A stretch of 52,755 bases of DNA. Source: Paenibacillus popilliae ATCC 14706. GTDB lineage: Bacteria > Bacillota > Bacilli > Paenibacillales > Paenibacillaceae. Location of the stretch: contig NZ_BALG01000002.1 in the NCBI RefSeq assembly GCF_000315235.1, positions 1 through 52,755 of the forward strand, given 5' to 3'. The translations under genes and the position numbers were made by a program. Below, one piece after another: positions 18,423 through 26,170 of the stretch (position 1 is the stretch's first letter; each line of letters begins with the position of its first letter). The notes below the pieces were generated by a model that did not search any database, was not told where the DNA came from, and saw only the letters and a program-made list of their open reading frames with translations.

Positions 18423-19987
18423 CTTCGCACCTCTCCTTTTGCAAGTTTCTTTCCCTTTATCCAAAGCCCGATCCGATTCAGCCAGCCGCGGTCGGTTCGC
18501 CTTGACCCCACGAGCTCTTCCGTCCATCGCATGGCGTCCTCGCTCCACTCGAACGGATTCGGCTGATAAGGCAGCTTGACCACGCCTCTGCACTGCCCGC
18601 GAATCCGTGTCGGCCGCCAAGAAGGATAAGCATCCGTATGCGCAATGGCTGCGTACCAATGTGTGCATTGATTCGCCTCAAAGCTTAGGGCCGCCTCGCG
18701 CAGCTCTTCCCGGTGCCAGGGAGCTGCGCTGCCGACAAGTACGGGTATCTGAGCCCGTTCGAACTCTTCTATCCGGCTTCCTGTCGTATCGGCTCCCATA
18801 TCAAGCACGATGTATTCGTAGCGGCCAAGCAAATACAACAGGAGATTGGTCTGCGACCAGCGGTAGCAGGTCACACCATGTAGCCGAATTCCTTCGGCCG
18901 CTTCACCCTCCGTCTTCCGGCGTGCTTGAATGCGCTCCACCGCATCCGGTTCCTCGCCTTCATAATCCGCCTCCAAGGCACGAATGACCGCACCGTCCGC
19001 CTCATCCCGGGCATCGACGTAGGCAGCTCTGCCCCATTTCCCTGCCGTCAGGTGATACGCGCACATGAGCGCCGCATGCGTCGCTCCGATCCCGGGGGAA
19101 GTGCCGCGAAAAGCAATAACCACTCCGGCGCCTGTCCTCCAGACAGCATTACGAGGCGCGTTCATGCCCACTTTGGAAGGGCTGCCGTCCCCCGCTGCGA
19201 ACGGCCTTAATACTTCAAGCAGTTCCTGTGCCGATTGATAGCGACGATCGGGATGAACGGCGAGCAGCTTCACGAGAACCGGAAGGAAGGCGGCCGGAAC
19301 GTCATCGGCCAGACATTGCGGCTGAAGCGGAATCTCTCCCTTCCAGCGACCAGCTGACATTATATAGGTCAGCAGAGCGCCAATTCCGTACAGATCAGTG
19401 CGGGCATCGCTCTGCTTGCCGTCGTACTGCTCCGGCGCGGCGAACCCGACCGTACCGAGCTTCATCGTATCGTGTTCCTTGTCTTCATCGACATTGCGGG
19501 CAATACCGAAATCAATCAGCTTCACTTGGCCCTGGGGAGTCAGCATAATGTTCGACGGCTTCATATCGCGAAAAACGATAGGCGGGTGCCGGCTGTGCAA
19601 ATAAGACAAGGCTTCGCAAATTGGCACCGCGTACCCGATCGCCTCGGCAAACGAAATCGGCCGCTTCCGCATTCGTTCTTCCAATGTCGCCCCCTCGATA
19701 TATTCCATGACGAGATAAGCCCTTTCCGACGCGTCGGGCGGATAAAAATCAACAATGAGAGGGAGATTCGGATGGCGCAAAGCCGTCAGCAGCCTCGCTT
19801 CGTGTACGAGCTGCTCCATTTCCCTGGCCGCAGGCTTGGAAACCTTAATCGCCCACTGCTTCCCAGCCAGTCTCTCGTCTTCCGCCAAATAGACGGAGCT
19901 CATCCCTCCACTTCCGAGCAATTGGACAATACGGTACCTGTCGTATAGCAGTTGGCCCAGCTGCAGGCCATATCCATATTCCGGCAA
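18419..19987 (-). CDS. Hanks-type Ser/Thr kinase fused to a CpaE/TadZ-like domain
   Basis: The 522-residue protein starts with a protein kinase domain (about 18-262): Gly-loop GSGGMSSVY at 25-33, Lys48, catalytic loop FRDMKPSN with Asp141 and Asn146, DFG at 159-161 and APE at 184-186. His of the usual HRD is replaced by Phe. From about residue 288 a second domain begins with a strand VVIAFRG and the loop GTSPGIGATH, the position of a MinD-type Walker A but without the lysine, followed later by YIVLDMGAD. No membrane helix or PASTA repeat is seen. The start is a TTG at 19987 six bases after seven G. It is the first gene of the Tad-like operon, preceded by a promoter and an intrinsic terminator. 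It presumably phosphorylates components of the machine, but no substrate is shown by the sequence. Confidence 0.78.
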   Translation of the reverse strand: MPEYGYGLQLGQLLYDRYRIVQLLGSGGMSSVYLAEDERLAGKQWAIKVSKPAAREMEQLVHEARLLTALRHPNLPLIVDFYPPDASERAYLVMEYIEGATLEERMRKRPISFAEAIGYAVPICEALSYLHSRHPPIVFRDMKPSNIMLTPQGQVKLIDFGIARNVDEDKEHDTMKLGTVGFAAPEQYDGKQSDARTDLYGIGALLTYIMSAGRWKGEIPLQPQCLADDVPAAFLPVLVKLLAVHPDRRYQSAQELLEVLRPFAAGDGSPSKVGMNAPRNAVWRTGAGVVIAFRGTSPGIGATHAALMCAYHLTAGKWGRAAYVDARDEADGAVIRALEADYEGEEPDAVERIQARRKTEGEAAEGIRLHGVTCYRWSQTNLLLYLLGRYEYIVLDMGADTTGSRIEEFERAQIPVLVGSAAPWHREELREAALSFEANQCTHWYAAIAHTDAYPSWRPTRIRGQCRGVVKLPYQPNPFEWSEDAMRWTEELVGSRRTDRGWLNRIGLWIKGKKLAKGEVRS

Positions 19988-20010
19988 TACAATCCCCCCC
20001 AAGACAACAC

Positions 20011-20054
20011 AAAAAAGCACCCTGAAAACGAACCATCGTTCGTCATCAGGGTGC
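20011..20054 (-). terminator. Intrinsic terminator in the leader of the Tad-like operon
   Basis: On the minus strand GCACCCTGA pairs perfectly with TCAGGGTGC, with an inner ACGAA/TTCGT pairing, followed by six T. It lies only 24 bases before the TTG start of the kinase gene and 31 bases downstream of the predicted -10 box. It is either an attenuator or the terminator of the upstream methyltransferase gene. Confidence 0.8.
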
Positions 20055-20084
20055 TTCCCTGTGTGCACGCTATATTTTGATAAT

Positions 20085-20113
20085 AGTATATAAGATGTGC
20101 GGCAGCTTGTCCA
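20085..20113 (-). promoter_or_regulatory. Putative promoter of the Tad-like operon
   Basis: TGGACA and TATACT are separated by 17 bases on the minus strand, about 100 bases upstream of the kinase start. It lies between the methyltransferase stop (20158) and the leader terminator, so transcripts from here must pass the terminator. Confidence 0.5.
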
Positions 20114-20157
20114 GCCTTATTTTGAAAAAGGGTCGTGCCGCTACAGAATTAACATCA

Positions 20158-21246
20158 TTAATATTTCATCATATAAATTGTTATCTCGTCCCGATTGTGG
20201 AACAGCTGCTTCGCCCGGATGATTTGGGCATGCTCGGCATATATCGCAGTCACATCGCGAATCGTCTGGAGCGGCTTTTTATGAATCAATTTTACTGTGA
20301 CGAGAATCGTTCCCCCTGCAATCACCCCGTCCAGCAAGCGGATAACCATCTCCGCCGTTGCTTTGGGGCTCCAGCTCATATCGCAGACGAGCAGATCGAA
20401 CTCGTTCGGCTCCACCGGGACATCCGCAGCATTCCGTTTCACATACGTCAACCGCGGATGCCCAAGCAAGCTGGGATGCATATTGGCCGGGTCGATCGCG
20501 GTTACATCCACTCCACGCTCCAGCAAAAGACTTGTCCACCCTCCCGGCGCGGCGCCGACGTCCAACGCATGCCGATATGCCGAGTAATCGAGGCCGAATG
20601 TCCGCTCCGCTTCCAACAACTTGAACTTGGCGCGGGAGATTTGCCCTTTCTCCCTCTGGAACCGCATCGCTCCGCCCGGCCAATCGGAGCCTACTTCCGT
20701 AGGAGTCATCATTCCGGCATAGATTGCCTCCTCGCCCATTACGACGGATACGATAACATGCGGTTCGGCCAGTACAGCCTCTCCTCCAAGGCGTTCGATT
20801 ACGGAGAGGAGCGACTCCCGGATCGCCTTATCTTCCTCTATCCGCGCCCCGCCGGACCGAACATGGACGGCTACGCGCGTACCGACGCCGGCTTGGAGAC
20901 CGGAGCGCGCACTCAACCGCTCCAGCCACGAGGCACACATCGCCTCCAGTTCTTGCGCTGGACCACTCGCCAGCCCCTCCTCGTGCTTGACCGCCAGGTG
21001 CACCGGCTGAATATGTCGGGCGAAGATCGGCAGCTCCTGCTGCCAGCGTTCTATCGCCTCAACAGAACCGGCCGGAAGCTCCATCAAAGCCATCTCGCCG
21101 GGGACGAGCAGGCGGCTCTTCAACTGACCGAAGCTTCTGCGCAGTTCCTCCTGCGCATACGAGATATAACCGTGATTGGAGGTGACAATCCAATGGGATG
21201 ACGGTGTAAAATGTGACTCCAGAATCAATTCTTGTACGGATTCCAC
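20158..21246 (-). CDS. RlmM/FtsJ-like SAM-dependent RNA methyltransferase
   Basis: The 362-residue protein has a C-terminal RrmJ-type Rossmann methyltransferase domain with the SAM-binding motif DVGAAPGGWTSLLLERG, the AIDPA acidic strand, and the CDMSW motif. A conserved Lys (VTVKLIHKK) stands where FtsJ-type enzymes have one of the K-D-K-E residues. The N-terminal half resembles the THUMP-like part of RlmM, which 2'-O-methylates 23S rRNA, so an rRNA substrate is a fair inference. The start is the GTG at 21246, nine bases after GGAGG. A longer reading to 21327 would cross the end of the neighbouring pseudogene and has no good site. Confidence 0.78.
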   Translation of the reverse strand: MESVQELILESHFTPSSHWIVTSNHGYISYAQEELRRSFGQLKSRLLVPGEMALMELPAGSVEAIERWQQELPIFARHIQPVHLAVKHEEGLASGPAQELEAMCASWLERLSARSGLQAGVGTRVAVHVRSGGARIEEDKAIRESLLSVIERLGGEAVLAEPHVIVSVVMGEEAIYAGMMTPTEVGSDWPGGAMRFQREKGQISRAKFKLLEAERTFGLDYSAYRHALDVGAAPGGWTSLLLERGVDVTAIDPANMHPSLLGHPRLTYVKRNAADVPVEPNEFDLLVCDMSWSPKATAEMVIRLLDGVIAGGTILVTVKLIHKKPLQTIRDVTAIYAEHAQIIRAKQLFHNRDEITIYMMKY

Positions 21247-21308
21247 GTGGGCAAACCTCCAGCTTTGTTGCGAATCAATCGCTATAATAAATTTCAAAAA
21301 GATAACGC

Positions 21309-21742
21309 TCACGGAACCCGTATCCATGGGCGATCATTCGTCCAGTCTACCTGGACGCGCATATCAAAGGTCTCTGAGAGCAGCTCCGGAGTCATTACCT
21401 CGCGCTTCGGTTTGGACGCGATCATCCACCCTCATGCAGCAGCGCGACATGCGTGAACAACGGAATGTTTTCCTCCGATATGATGCGTCACGTAGACAAT
21501 CCCGAGAGCAGCGCCATATCTTGAAGCAGCTTCTCCCGCTCATATATATCGAGGCCTGAACATGGCTCGTCCTTAATAAGCAGTTCAGGATCGCCCATCA
21601 GCGCGCGAGCCAGCATCCGTTCAGCAAGCCGGCACGTCCCACAAAAGGGGCTGTACACATAGAGAGCTTGCGAACTTCCCGCTGCCGCAGTCGGACGACC
21701 TGGCATAAATGCCTGATGCTCTTGCCCGCGAACCAGCTTCAC
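21309..21742 (-). pseudogene. Hybrid remnant: thioredoxin-like N-terminus joined to an ABC transporter ATPase C-terminus
   Basis: From the start at 21742 the frame gives a thioredoxin-like opening (LYVYSPFCGTCRLAERML with a CGTC active site) and then, without a break, ABC ATPase text ARALMGDPELLIKDEPCSGLD. The leucine before DEP has become Lys. After a frameshift near 21465 the ABC sequence continues as ENIPLFTHVALLHEGG and, in a further frame, KREVMTPELLSETFDM and VQVDWTNDRPWIRVP. A deletion has therefore joined two genes, and the distal half then frameshifted. The start GTG overlaps the stop of the upstream gene in a GTGA arrangement, so the thioredoxin part belonged to that operon. The Walker A part of the ABC gene is gone. 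Confidence 0.78.
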
Positions 21743-22080
21743 TGCTTCTCCATCCTAATCCGCTCCAGCGTATCCCAACCCATGGGCCCGTTATGAAGCT
21801 TCACGGAGTCCGGCTTATGCTTATAAAGCTGCTCGTACATCCGTTGTCTTCCTTCCGGACAGGAAGTATGGAGATAGATTTCCTCCTGCGGATAGAGTCC
21901 GCGGCGCACCATTTCCAACACCAGATCCGTTCCCGTCGGCTCGTCCGGCCCCAGATCATGATCAAGCGATAAAATCCCGATTCGCTCCTCTTTCAGAAGC
22001 AGCAGACATTCCTCCATATTTCGGGCAAGCACGAATCCGCCCGGACAGCGCCGCCAGTCGTCCAGGTAAACATGAATCAT
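21739..22080 (-). CDS. Cyclic-phosphate processing receiver-like domain protein
   Basis: The 113-residue protein resembles the small family sometimes described as cyclic-phosphate processing receiver domains. It begins MIHVYLDDWRRCPGGFVLAR, has a central SLDHDLG with conserved acidic residues, then TGTDLVLEMV and a conserved HTSCPEGRQRMYEQL with His. The length is the family norm. A role in RNA or nucleotide end processing is proposed for that family; I infer it here only by resemblance. It lies between endonuclease IV and the thioredoxin remnant, 29 bases behind the former, and is probably transcribed with the repair genes. Confidence 0.6.
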   Translation of the reverse strand: MIHVYLDDWRRCPGGFVLARNMEECLLLLKEERIGILSLDHDLGPDEPTGTDLVLEMVRRGLYPQEEIYLHTSCPEGRQRMYEQLYKHKPDSVKLHNGPMGWDTLERIRMEKQ

Positions 22081-22109
22081 CGCATTCCCTCTTTCCCTTC
22101 ATCATGAAA

Positions 22110-23030
22110 TCAATTGTTGTCGACCCGAACCGCCTGCTTCAGCCTGATCCACTCGGGAACATGTCCGCATTGGCCGCTGCCCGGCGTCTCCAGAATGAGC
22201 GGCTTGCCACGGATCCCTTTAGCCATGGCCAGGCAGGCCAACTCCTCGATGCCGATGTGCCCGTCTCCCAGATTAGCGTGTCGATCTTGGCGCGAAGCAT
22301 AAACTTCTCTTGAATCGTTCAAATGAATGACCTGCATATGCTGCCAATAACCGAGCTCATGTCCTCTGGCGACCAATTCATCGGTCTTGGACGGGTTCCA
22401 CAAGCCGCTGGCGAACGCATGGCAGGTATCGAAGCAATAACCGAGCTTATCGGAATAGCGGCTTAACTGCCTGATCTGGATAAGCTCCTCCAGCGTCACT
22501 CCGAGGCCGCCATGACTGCCCGCCTGATTCTCCAGCAGAAGCAGGGCTCGCCCGTTCCAGACGGCAAGCACCGTATCGATCGTGCGGATAATGTTCCCGT
22601 AGTTGCGCAGCAGAAGCTGCTCTCCGATAGCCTTGCCTTTGAACATGCCGAAATGGGCGACGACTCCAATCGATCCGCAGGCTTCGGCAATCATCAAATC
22701 ATTCAACAGCGATTGAACCGTTGCCCGGAACCGCTCTGGCGCCTGTTCGGCATCGACCGTCAGATTCGTTGGATACGGGGTATGCACGACCGTATGAATC
22801 CCATGCCGCTCACATAGCTCCCGAGCCGCCTCCGCCTCATCCTCGTACCCGAGCTTGACGGACAAGACCCTCGGATTCTTGCTGAAATATTGATAGCAGC
22901 CAAGGCCGAACGCCGCCTGCAATCGTACCGCGTCACGCGCAGCATAGCTATAGCCGCCCCGCAGCGATAAATGACAACCGTATTGCAGCGCGAAGCTGCC
23001 GTCTCCCCTCCCCGGGAGACTAGAATTCAT
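22110..23030 (-). CDS. nfo: Endonuclease IV (AP endonuclease)
   Basis: Endonuclease IV cleaves DNA at abasic sites during base excision repair. The 306-residue protein is a TIM-barrel enzyme with the three-metal ligands visible in order: HTPY, AHFG, the Glu of LLENQAGSHGG, DTCHAFASG, the His of VIHLNDS, RHANLGDGHIG and the Glu of ILETPG. The gene overlaps the end of the glycosylase gene upstream by 11 bases, so incision activities for damaged bases and abasic sites are made together. The ATG at 23030 has no strong ribosome binding site; translation is probably coupled to the upstream gene. Confidence 0.9.
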   Translation of the reverse strand: MNSSLPGRGDGSFALQYGCHLSLRGGYSYAARDAVRLQAAFGLGCYQYFSKNPRVLSVKLGYEDEAEAARELCERHGIHTVVHTPYPTNLTVDAEQAPERFRATVQSLLNDLMIAEACGSIGVVAHFGMFKGKAIGEQLLLRNYGNIIRTIDTVLAVWNGRALLLLENQAGSHGGLGVTLEELIQIRQLSRYSDKLGYCFDTCHAFASGLWNPSKTDELVARGHELGYWQHMQVIHLNDSREVYASRQDRHANLGDGHIGIEELACLAMAKGIRGKPLILETPGSGQCGHVPEWIRLKQAVRVDNN

Positions 23031-23868
23031 CCGCTGACGGCAGCGGCTGGCACTGCGGACAGTAATACGCAGGCTTCCGTTGAATCAGCACTTCTTCAAT
23101 TGGCGTGCCGCAGCGCGGGCAAGGCTCTTCTGTCCTACCTGCGATTCCCCATGGAAGTGAAGCTGTGTTGCCATCTGCCGCCGCTCCGCCGCTCCCATCC
23201 TGCCGCTCGATCACTTCCTGAAGAATATGAATCATTGATAAATACAACCGGTCAAGCTCTTCTTCCTGTAGCCGATCAACCCGCACAGAGGGGTGAAGTC
23301 TGGCAGCAAACGCGATATTATCCGCATACCGGCTGTCAATCCCGGACAGCAGAGCGGGATTCATCAAGGCCGTCTTCAAAGTCGACCGCCGCTTCGTGAA
23401 CCGTTGGCGGAACCGTTTCGCCGTTAAGTGGCGGGACAACGGATCAGGTCCTTGCCCCCGCTGCTGTTGATCCAACTCCTTCGCCGTCAGCAACAATAGC
23501 TGAAGTGACCGCGACTTGTCCACGGTCACCTCCACGCTGTCCAAGCACAGCGAAAATGCAGGCTTGCTGGCACTAGCGGCCGCATTCTGTTCCTCGTCCT
23601 CCGTACCGGCTTCGAACCTGTCAATATGAAGCTCATCCTCCTGGCCCAGCCGAAGCACCAGGCGCTGACCATTATCCAAATGAAAAATAAGATCCGTTCC
23701 TCTTCGTTCCACAAATAAAATTTGTCGGCCAAGAGCCAAATCGTGAATACGTTCCATTTCCACGTTCAGCCCGGATTGGCGCTGCATATCCAATCTTCGA
23801 ATCCGTTGGTCTACCGTATTCTGATCCAGCCGTTTGCGGTAACCTTCGATCTCGGGAATTCCCGGCAT
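23020..23868 (-). CDS. Fpg/Nei-family DNA glycosylase, divergent
   Basis: The 282-residue protein has the layout of formamidopyrimidine-DNA glycosylases: an N-terminal proline right after Met, the two-domain fold, an ALMNPALLSGIDSRYADNI segment (the helix-two-turn-helix) and a C-terminal zinc finger CPRC...CPQC. The N-terminus reads MPGIPEIEG where canonical enzymes have MPELPEVE, so the conserved catalytic Glu after Pro is Gly. The proline nucleophile is kept. This may change the activity to a lyase-poor form or another substrate. AAGGAAG precedes the ATG. It is co-transcribed with nfo. I leave the symbol blank because it is not a standard MutM. Confidence 0.8.
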   Translation of the reverse strand: MPGIPEIEGYRKRLDQNTVDQRIRRLDMQRQSGLNVEMERIHDLALGRQILFVERRGTDLIFHLDNGQRLVLRLGQEDELHIDRFEAGTEDEEQNAAASASKPAFSLCLDSVEVTVDKSRSLQLLLLTAKELDQQQRGQGPDPLSRHLTAKRFRQRFTKRRSTLKTALMNPALLSGIDSRYADNIAFAARLHPSVRVDRLQEEELDRLYLSMIHILQEVIERQDGSGGAAADGNTASLPWGIAGRTEEPCPRCGTPIEEVLIQRKPAYYCPQCQPLPSADEF

Positions 23869-23906
23869 CGAGCATCTTCCTTCCTATGTCTATAAATTAA
23901 AGTAGC

Positions 23907-24734
23907 TCATTCGTTATGATGCGCTTGTGCTAAGAACCACTGGCGCATCTCCTCCAGCGTATCGCATATGATATCGGGGTTGACTCCCGAGCGCTTCTGG
24001 TAATCTTCGCGGTTGTCCGCCGTCGTAATCCCTGTCAAGACAAGCGCCGTCCGGCAGCCCGCCTGATGACCTGCCAGCATATCCGTCATCATATTATCGC
24101 CGATGACAATGGCTTCCTCCGCACGGCAACCCAGCCGTTCCAGTGCGGCGTCCATGATGATGCGGCTCGGCTTGCCGATCACGACGGGTTCAGCCCCCGA
24201 GGCCGCCTGGATCGCCGCCCCGATCGAGCCGGCTCCAGGGGAGAATCCCCGATCGGAAGGAAGCATCAGATCCGGATTCGTCAGAATCGAAAGCGCTCCC
24301 TTGCGCACTGCGGCTGCGGCCGCTTCCAGTTTCGCATAGCTCACACTCCGATCAATTCCCTGAACGACGATATCAACCTCTTCATTCCATACGGCCTCCA
24401 TATCCGCCGTCCACGCAATACCGGCATCCGTCAACGCTTGCTCCAGGCCCCGTTCCCCGATCAAAAATACGCGGCGGCCCGGAAATTTCTTCAAAATATA
24501 CGATGCAGCAGCTTGCGCCGACGTGAGCACCTCCTCACTTTTTGCGTTGATTCCGAGCCCGTTCAGCATATCCGCAACTTCCTCCGGCGTGCGCGACGAG
24601 TTGTTCGTCACGAACTGATACGGAATTCGGAGCTGCTGCAGTGTCGAGACAAGCGCATCCGCTCCTTCAATCATGGTCGATCCGTGATACATCGTTCCAT
24701 CCAGATCAATGCAAGCGTACCATTTTATTTCCAT
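23907..24734 (-). CDS. HAD-superfamily phosphatase, NagD/4-nitrophenylphosphatase type
   Basis: The 275-residue protein has the HAD motifs: DLDGTMYHG near the N-terminus with the nucleophile Asp, VTNNSS as motif II, the Lys of VVIGKPS, and GDNMMTDMLAG as the Mg-binding motif. A large C2-type cap lies between motifs II and III, as in NagD. The substrate is unknown; family members act on sugar phosphates and nucleotides. I chose the second of two adjacent ATG codons (24734), which has the better distance from GGGAGG. It follows the Gfo/Idh gene by 47 bases. Confidence 0.85.
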   Translation of the reverse strand: MEIKWYACIDLDGTMYHGSTMIEGADALVSTLQQLRIPYQFVTNNSSRTPEEVADMLNGLGINAKSEEVLTSAQAAASYILKKFPGRRVFLIGERGLEQALTDAGIAWTADMEAVWNEEVDIVVQGIDRSVSYAKLEAAAAAVRKGALSILTNPDLMLPSDRGFSPGAGSIGAAIQAASGAEPVVIGKPSRIIMDAALERLGCRAEEAIVIGDNMMTDMLAGHQAGCRTALVLTGITTADNREDYQKRSGVNPDIICDTLEEMRQWFLAQAHHNE

Positions 24735-24781
24735 CATGATGCCTCCCATTCCTTTCTGCCTCACGCCGTAAGCAGTCATGG

Positions 24782-25873
24782 CTAGACCAGCCGCTCCCGG
24801 CCGGTACGGATAATATGATCCACCCACTGCTCCACCGCATAGCCGTCCGCCAAGGTCGGAGCGATATCCGGCCAGCGTTCATCTCCGGACAATCGCAAAA
24901 TGAAATGATGAAGGGCCGCAAAGTGGCTGTCCTGAAACACGCCCATCGTCGCCTTTTCGTCCGGCAGCAAAGACAAGCTGTCCGGTTCAGGGAGCGCAGG
25001 CTGCTGTCTATTCAACAGATGAAGGGCCGGTATCTTATCCCGTTCCAGGTCGCATGTGATGCTTCCCTTCGTACCGACGATGTCTATACGGAACGTATCA
25101 GCTCCATAAGCAATCCGAGACACTTCAACCATCCCGTGAACGCCGCTCTCTGTCTTATAGGTCATGACGGCCCAATCATCGACGTGGATCGGGACGCGCT
25201 CTTCCGAGCCAGCGAACTTCGGCCGCTCCGGCACGAACGTATGTACATGACCATCCACGCTCGCGAAATCACCGAACCAGTAACGGATCAGATCAAGTGC
25301 ATGCACGCCGATATCCGTAATGGCACCTCCGCCAGACAGCGAGTCGCTCAGCCTCCAGCTGAAAGGCCTCGATTCGCTCAAATATCCGGAGCGCAGATAT
25401 GCGATTTTACATTGCAGGACATCGCCGACCAGCCCCGCTTCCAGCCAGGCGCGAATGCGCATGACAGCAGGATGATAGCGAAAGACAAATGCGAGCTGCT
25501 GCGGGTGCTGTGCAGGTATCTCCTCCACCAAATCCTTCGTCGCCTGCGCATTGTCCGTTACCGGCTTCTCACAATATACACCCTGCCGATAGGCGACAGC
25601 GGTTCGAACCTGATCCGCGTGCAGCGCATTCGGCGTACAAATGCTTACCGCATCGGAACCTTGGATCTGAAGCGCCTCTTCTAGCGAACTCGTGATATGG
25701 GCAAATCCAATGCGGCGTGCCTGGACCTTCACCTCTTCGGACCGTCTGGTGACCAACGCGTGAAGGGACAGTTCTACAGGCAGCCGCTTCACAATCGGCA
25801 GCGTTCTCAATGCGATCAAATGGGTTTTGGCGATCGTGCCGAACCCGAGTATAGAGAAACCAAGCTTCTGCAT
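24782..25873 (-). CDS. Gfo/Idh/MocA-family oxidoreductase
   Basis: The 363-residue protein has an N-terminal Rossmann fold for NAD(P) with ILGFGTIAKTH, then ICTPNALHADQV and the conserved EKPVTDN, whose Lys is typical of the family, and a C-terminal alpha/beta domain with DIGVHALDLIRYWFGD carrying a likely catalytic His. The substrate is probably a sugar or cyclitol, which cannot be decided here. The start at 25873 is set by AAGGTGG eight bases upstream. A good promoter lies at 25946-25974, so this gene and the HAD gene form one transcript. Confidence 0.88.
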   Translation of the reverse strand: MQKLGFSILGFGTIAKTHLIALRTLPIVKRLPVELSLHALVTRRSEEVKVQARRIGFAHITSSLEEALQIQGSDAVSICTPNALHADQVRTAVAYRQGVYCEKPVTDNAQATKDLVEEIPAQHPQQLAFVFRYHPAVMRIRAWLEAGLVGDVLQCKIAYLRSGYLSESRPFSWRLSDSLSGGGAITDIGVHALDLIRYWFGDFASVDGHVHTFVPERPKFAGSEERVPIHVDDWAVMTYKTESGVHGMVEVSRIAYGADTFRIDIVGTKGSITCDLERDKIPALHLLNRQQPALPEPDSLSLLPDEKATMGVFQDSHFAALHHFILRLSGDERWPDIAPTLADGYAVEQWVDHIIRTGRERLV

Positions 25874-26170
25874 GGAGGATTCCACCTTTCCTTATTTCCG
25901 GCCTTCGCTGCCGATAGCTTGCAGGGAAATGCTCAACTTTGATCCATTGTAAAGAACCGCCATTCCGCTTGCAAGGCCGGATGCAGAATAATCCGTCCAC
26001 TTTCGACAGTACGCCGGGTCGATCGGCGTCGAATTCCCTTCCATTTCTCCCGTTCCGTCCCGGCAGGAGCATCCTTTGTCAACTTGTGCGCTTTCCCGGA
26101 AAATAATCCGCCTTCACTTCCGGTTTCCGCCGTTCAGCTAGCGCACCGTGGAACGAGCTTCCCTAATCGA
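25874..26170. other. Intergenic region with the oxidoreductase promoter
   Basis: Apart from the promoter at 25946-25974 I see no gene in these 297 bases. Reading frames across it are the reverse of coding-like sequence and lack ribosome binding sites. Confidence 0.4.
25946..25974 (-). promoter_or_regulatory. Sigma-A-type promoter of the Gfo/Idh/MocA gene
   Basis: TTGCAA and TACAAT are separated by 17 bases on the minus strand; the -10 box lies about 73 bases upstream of the start codon. Confidence 0.65.
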
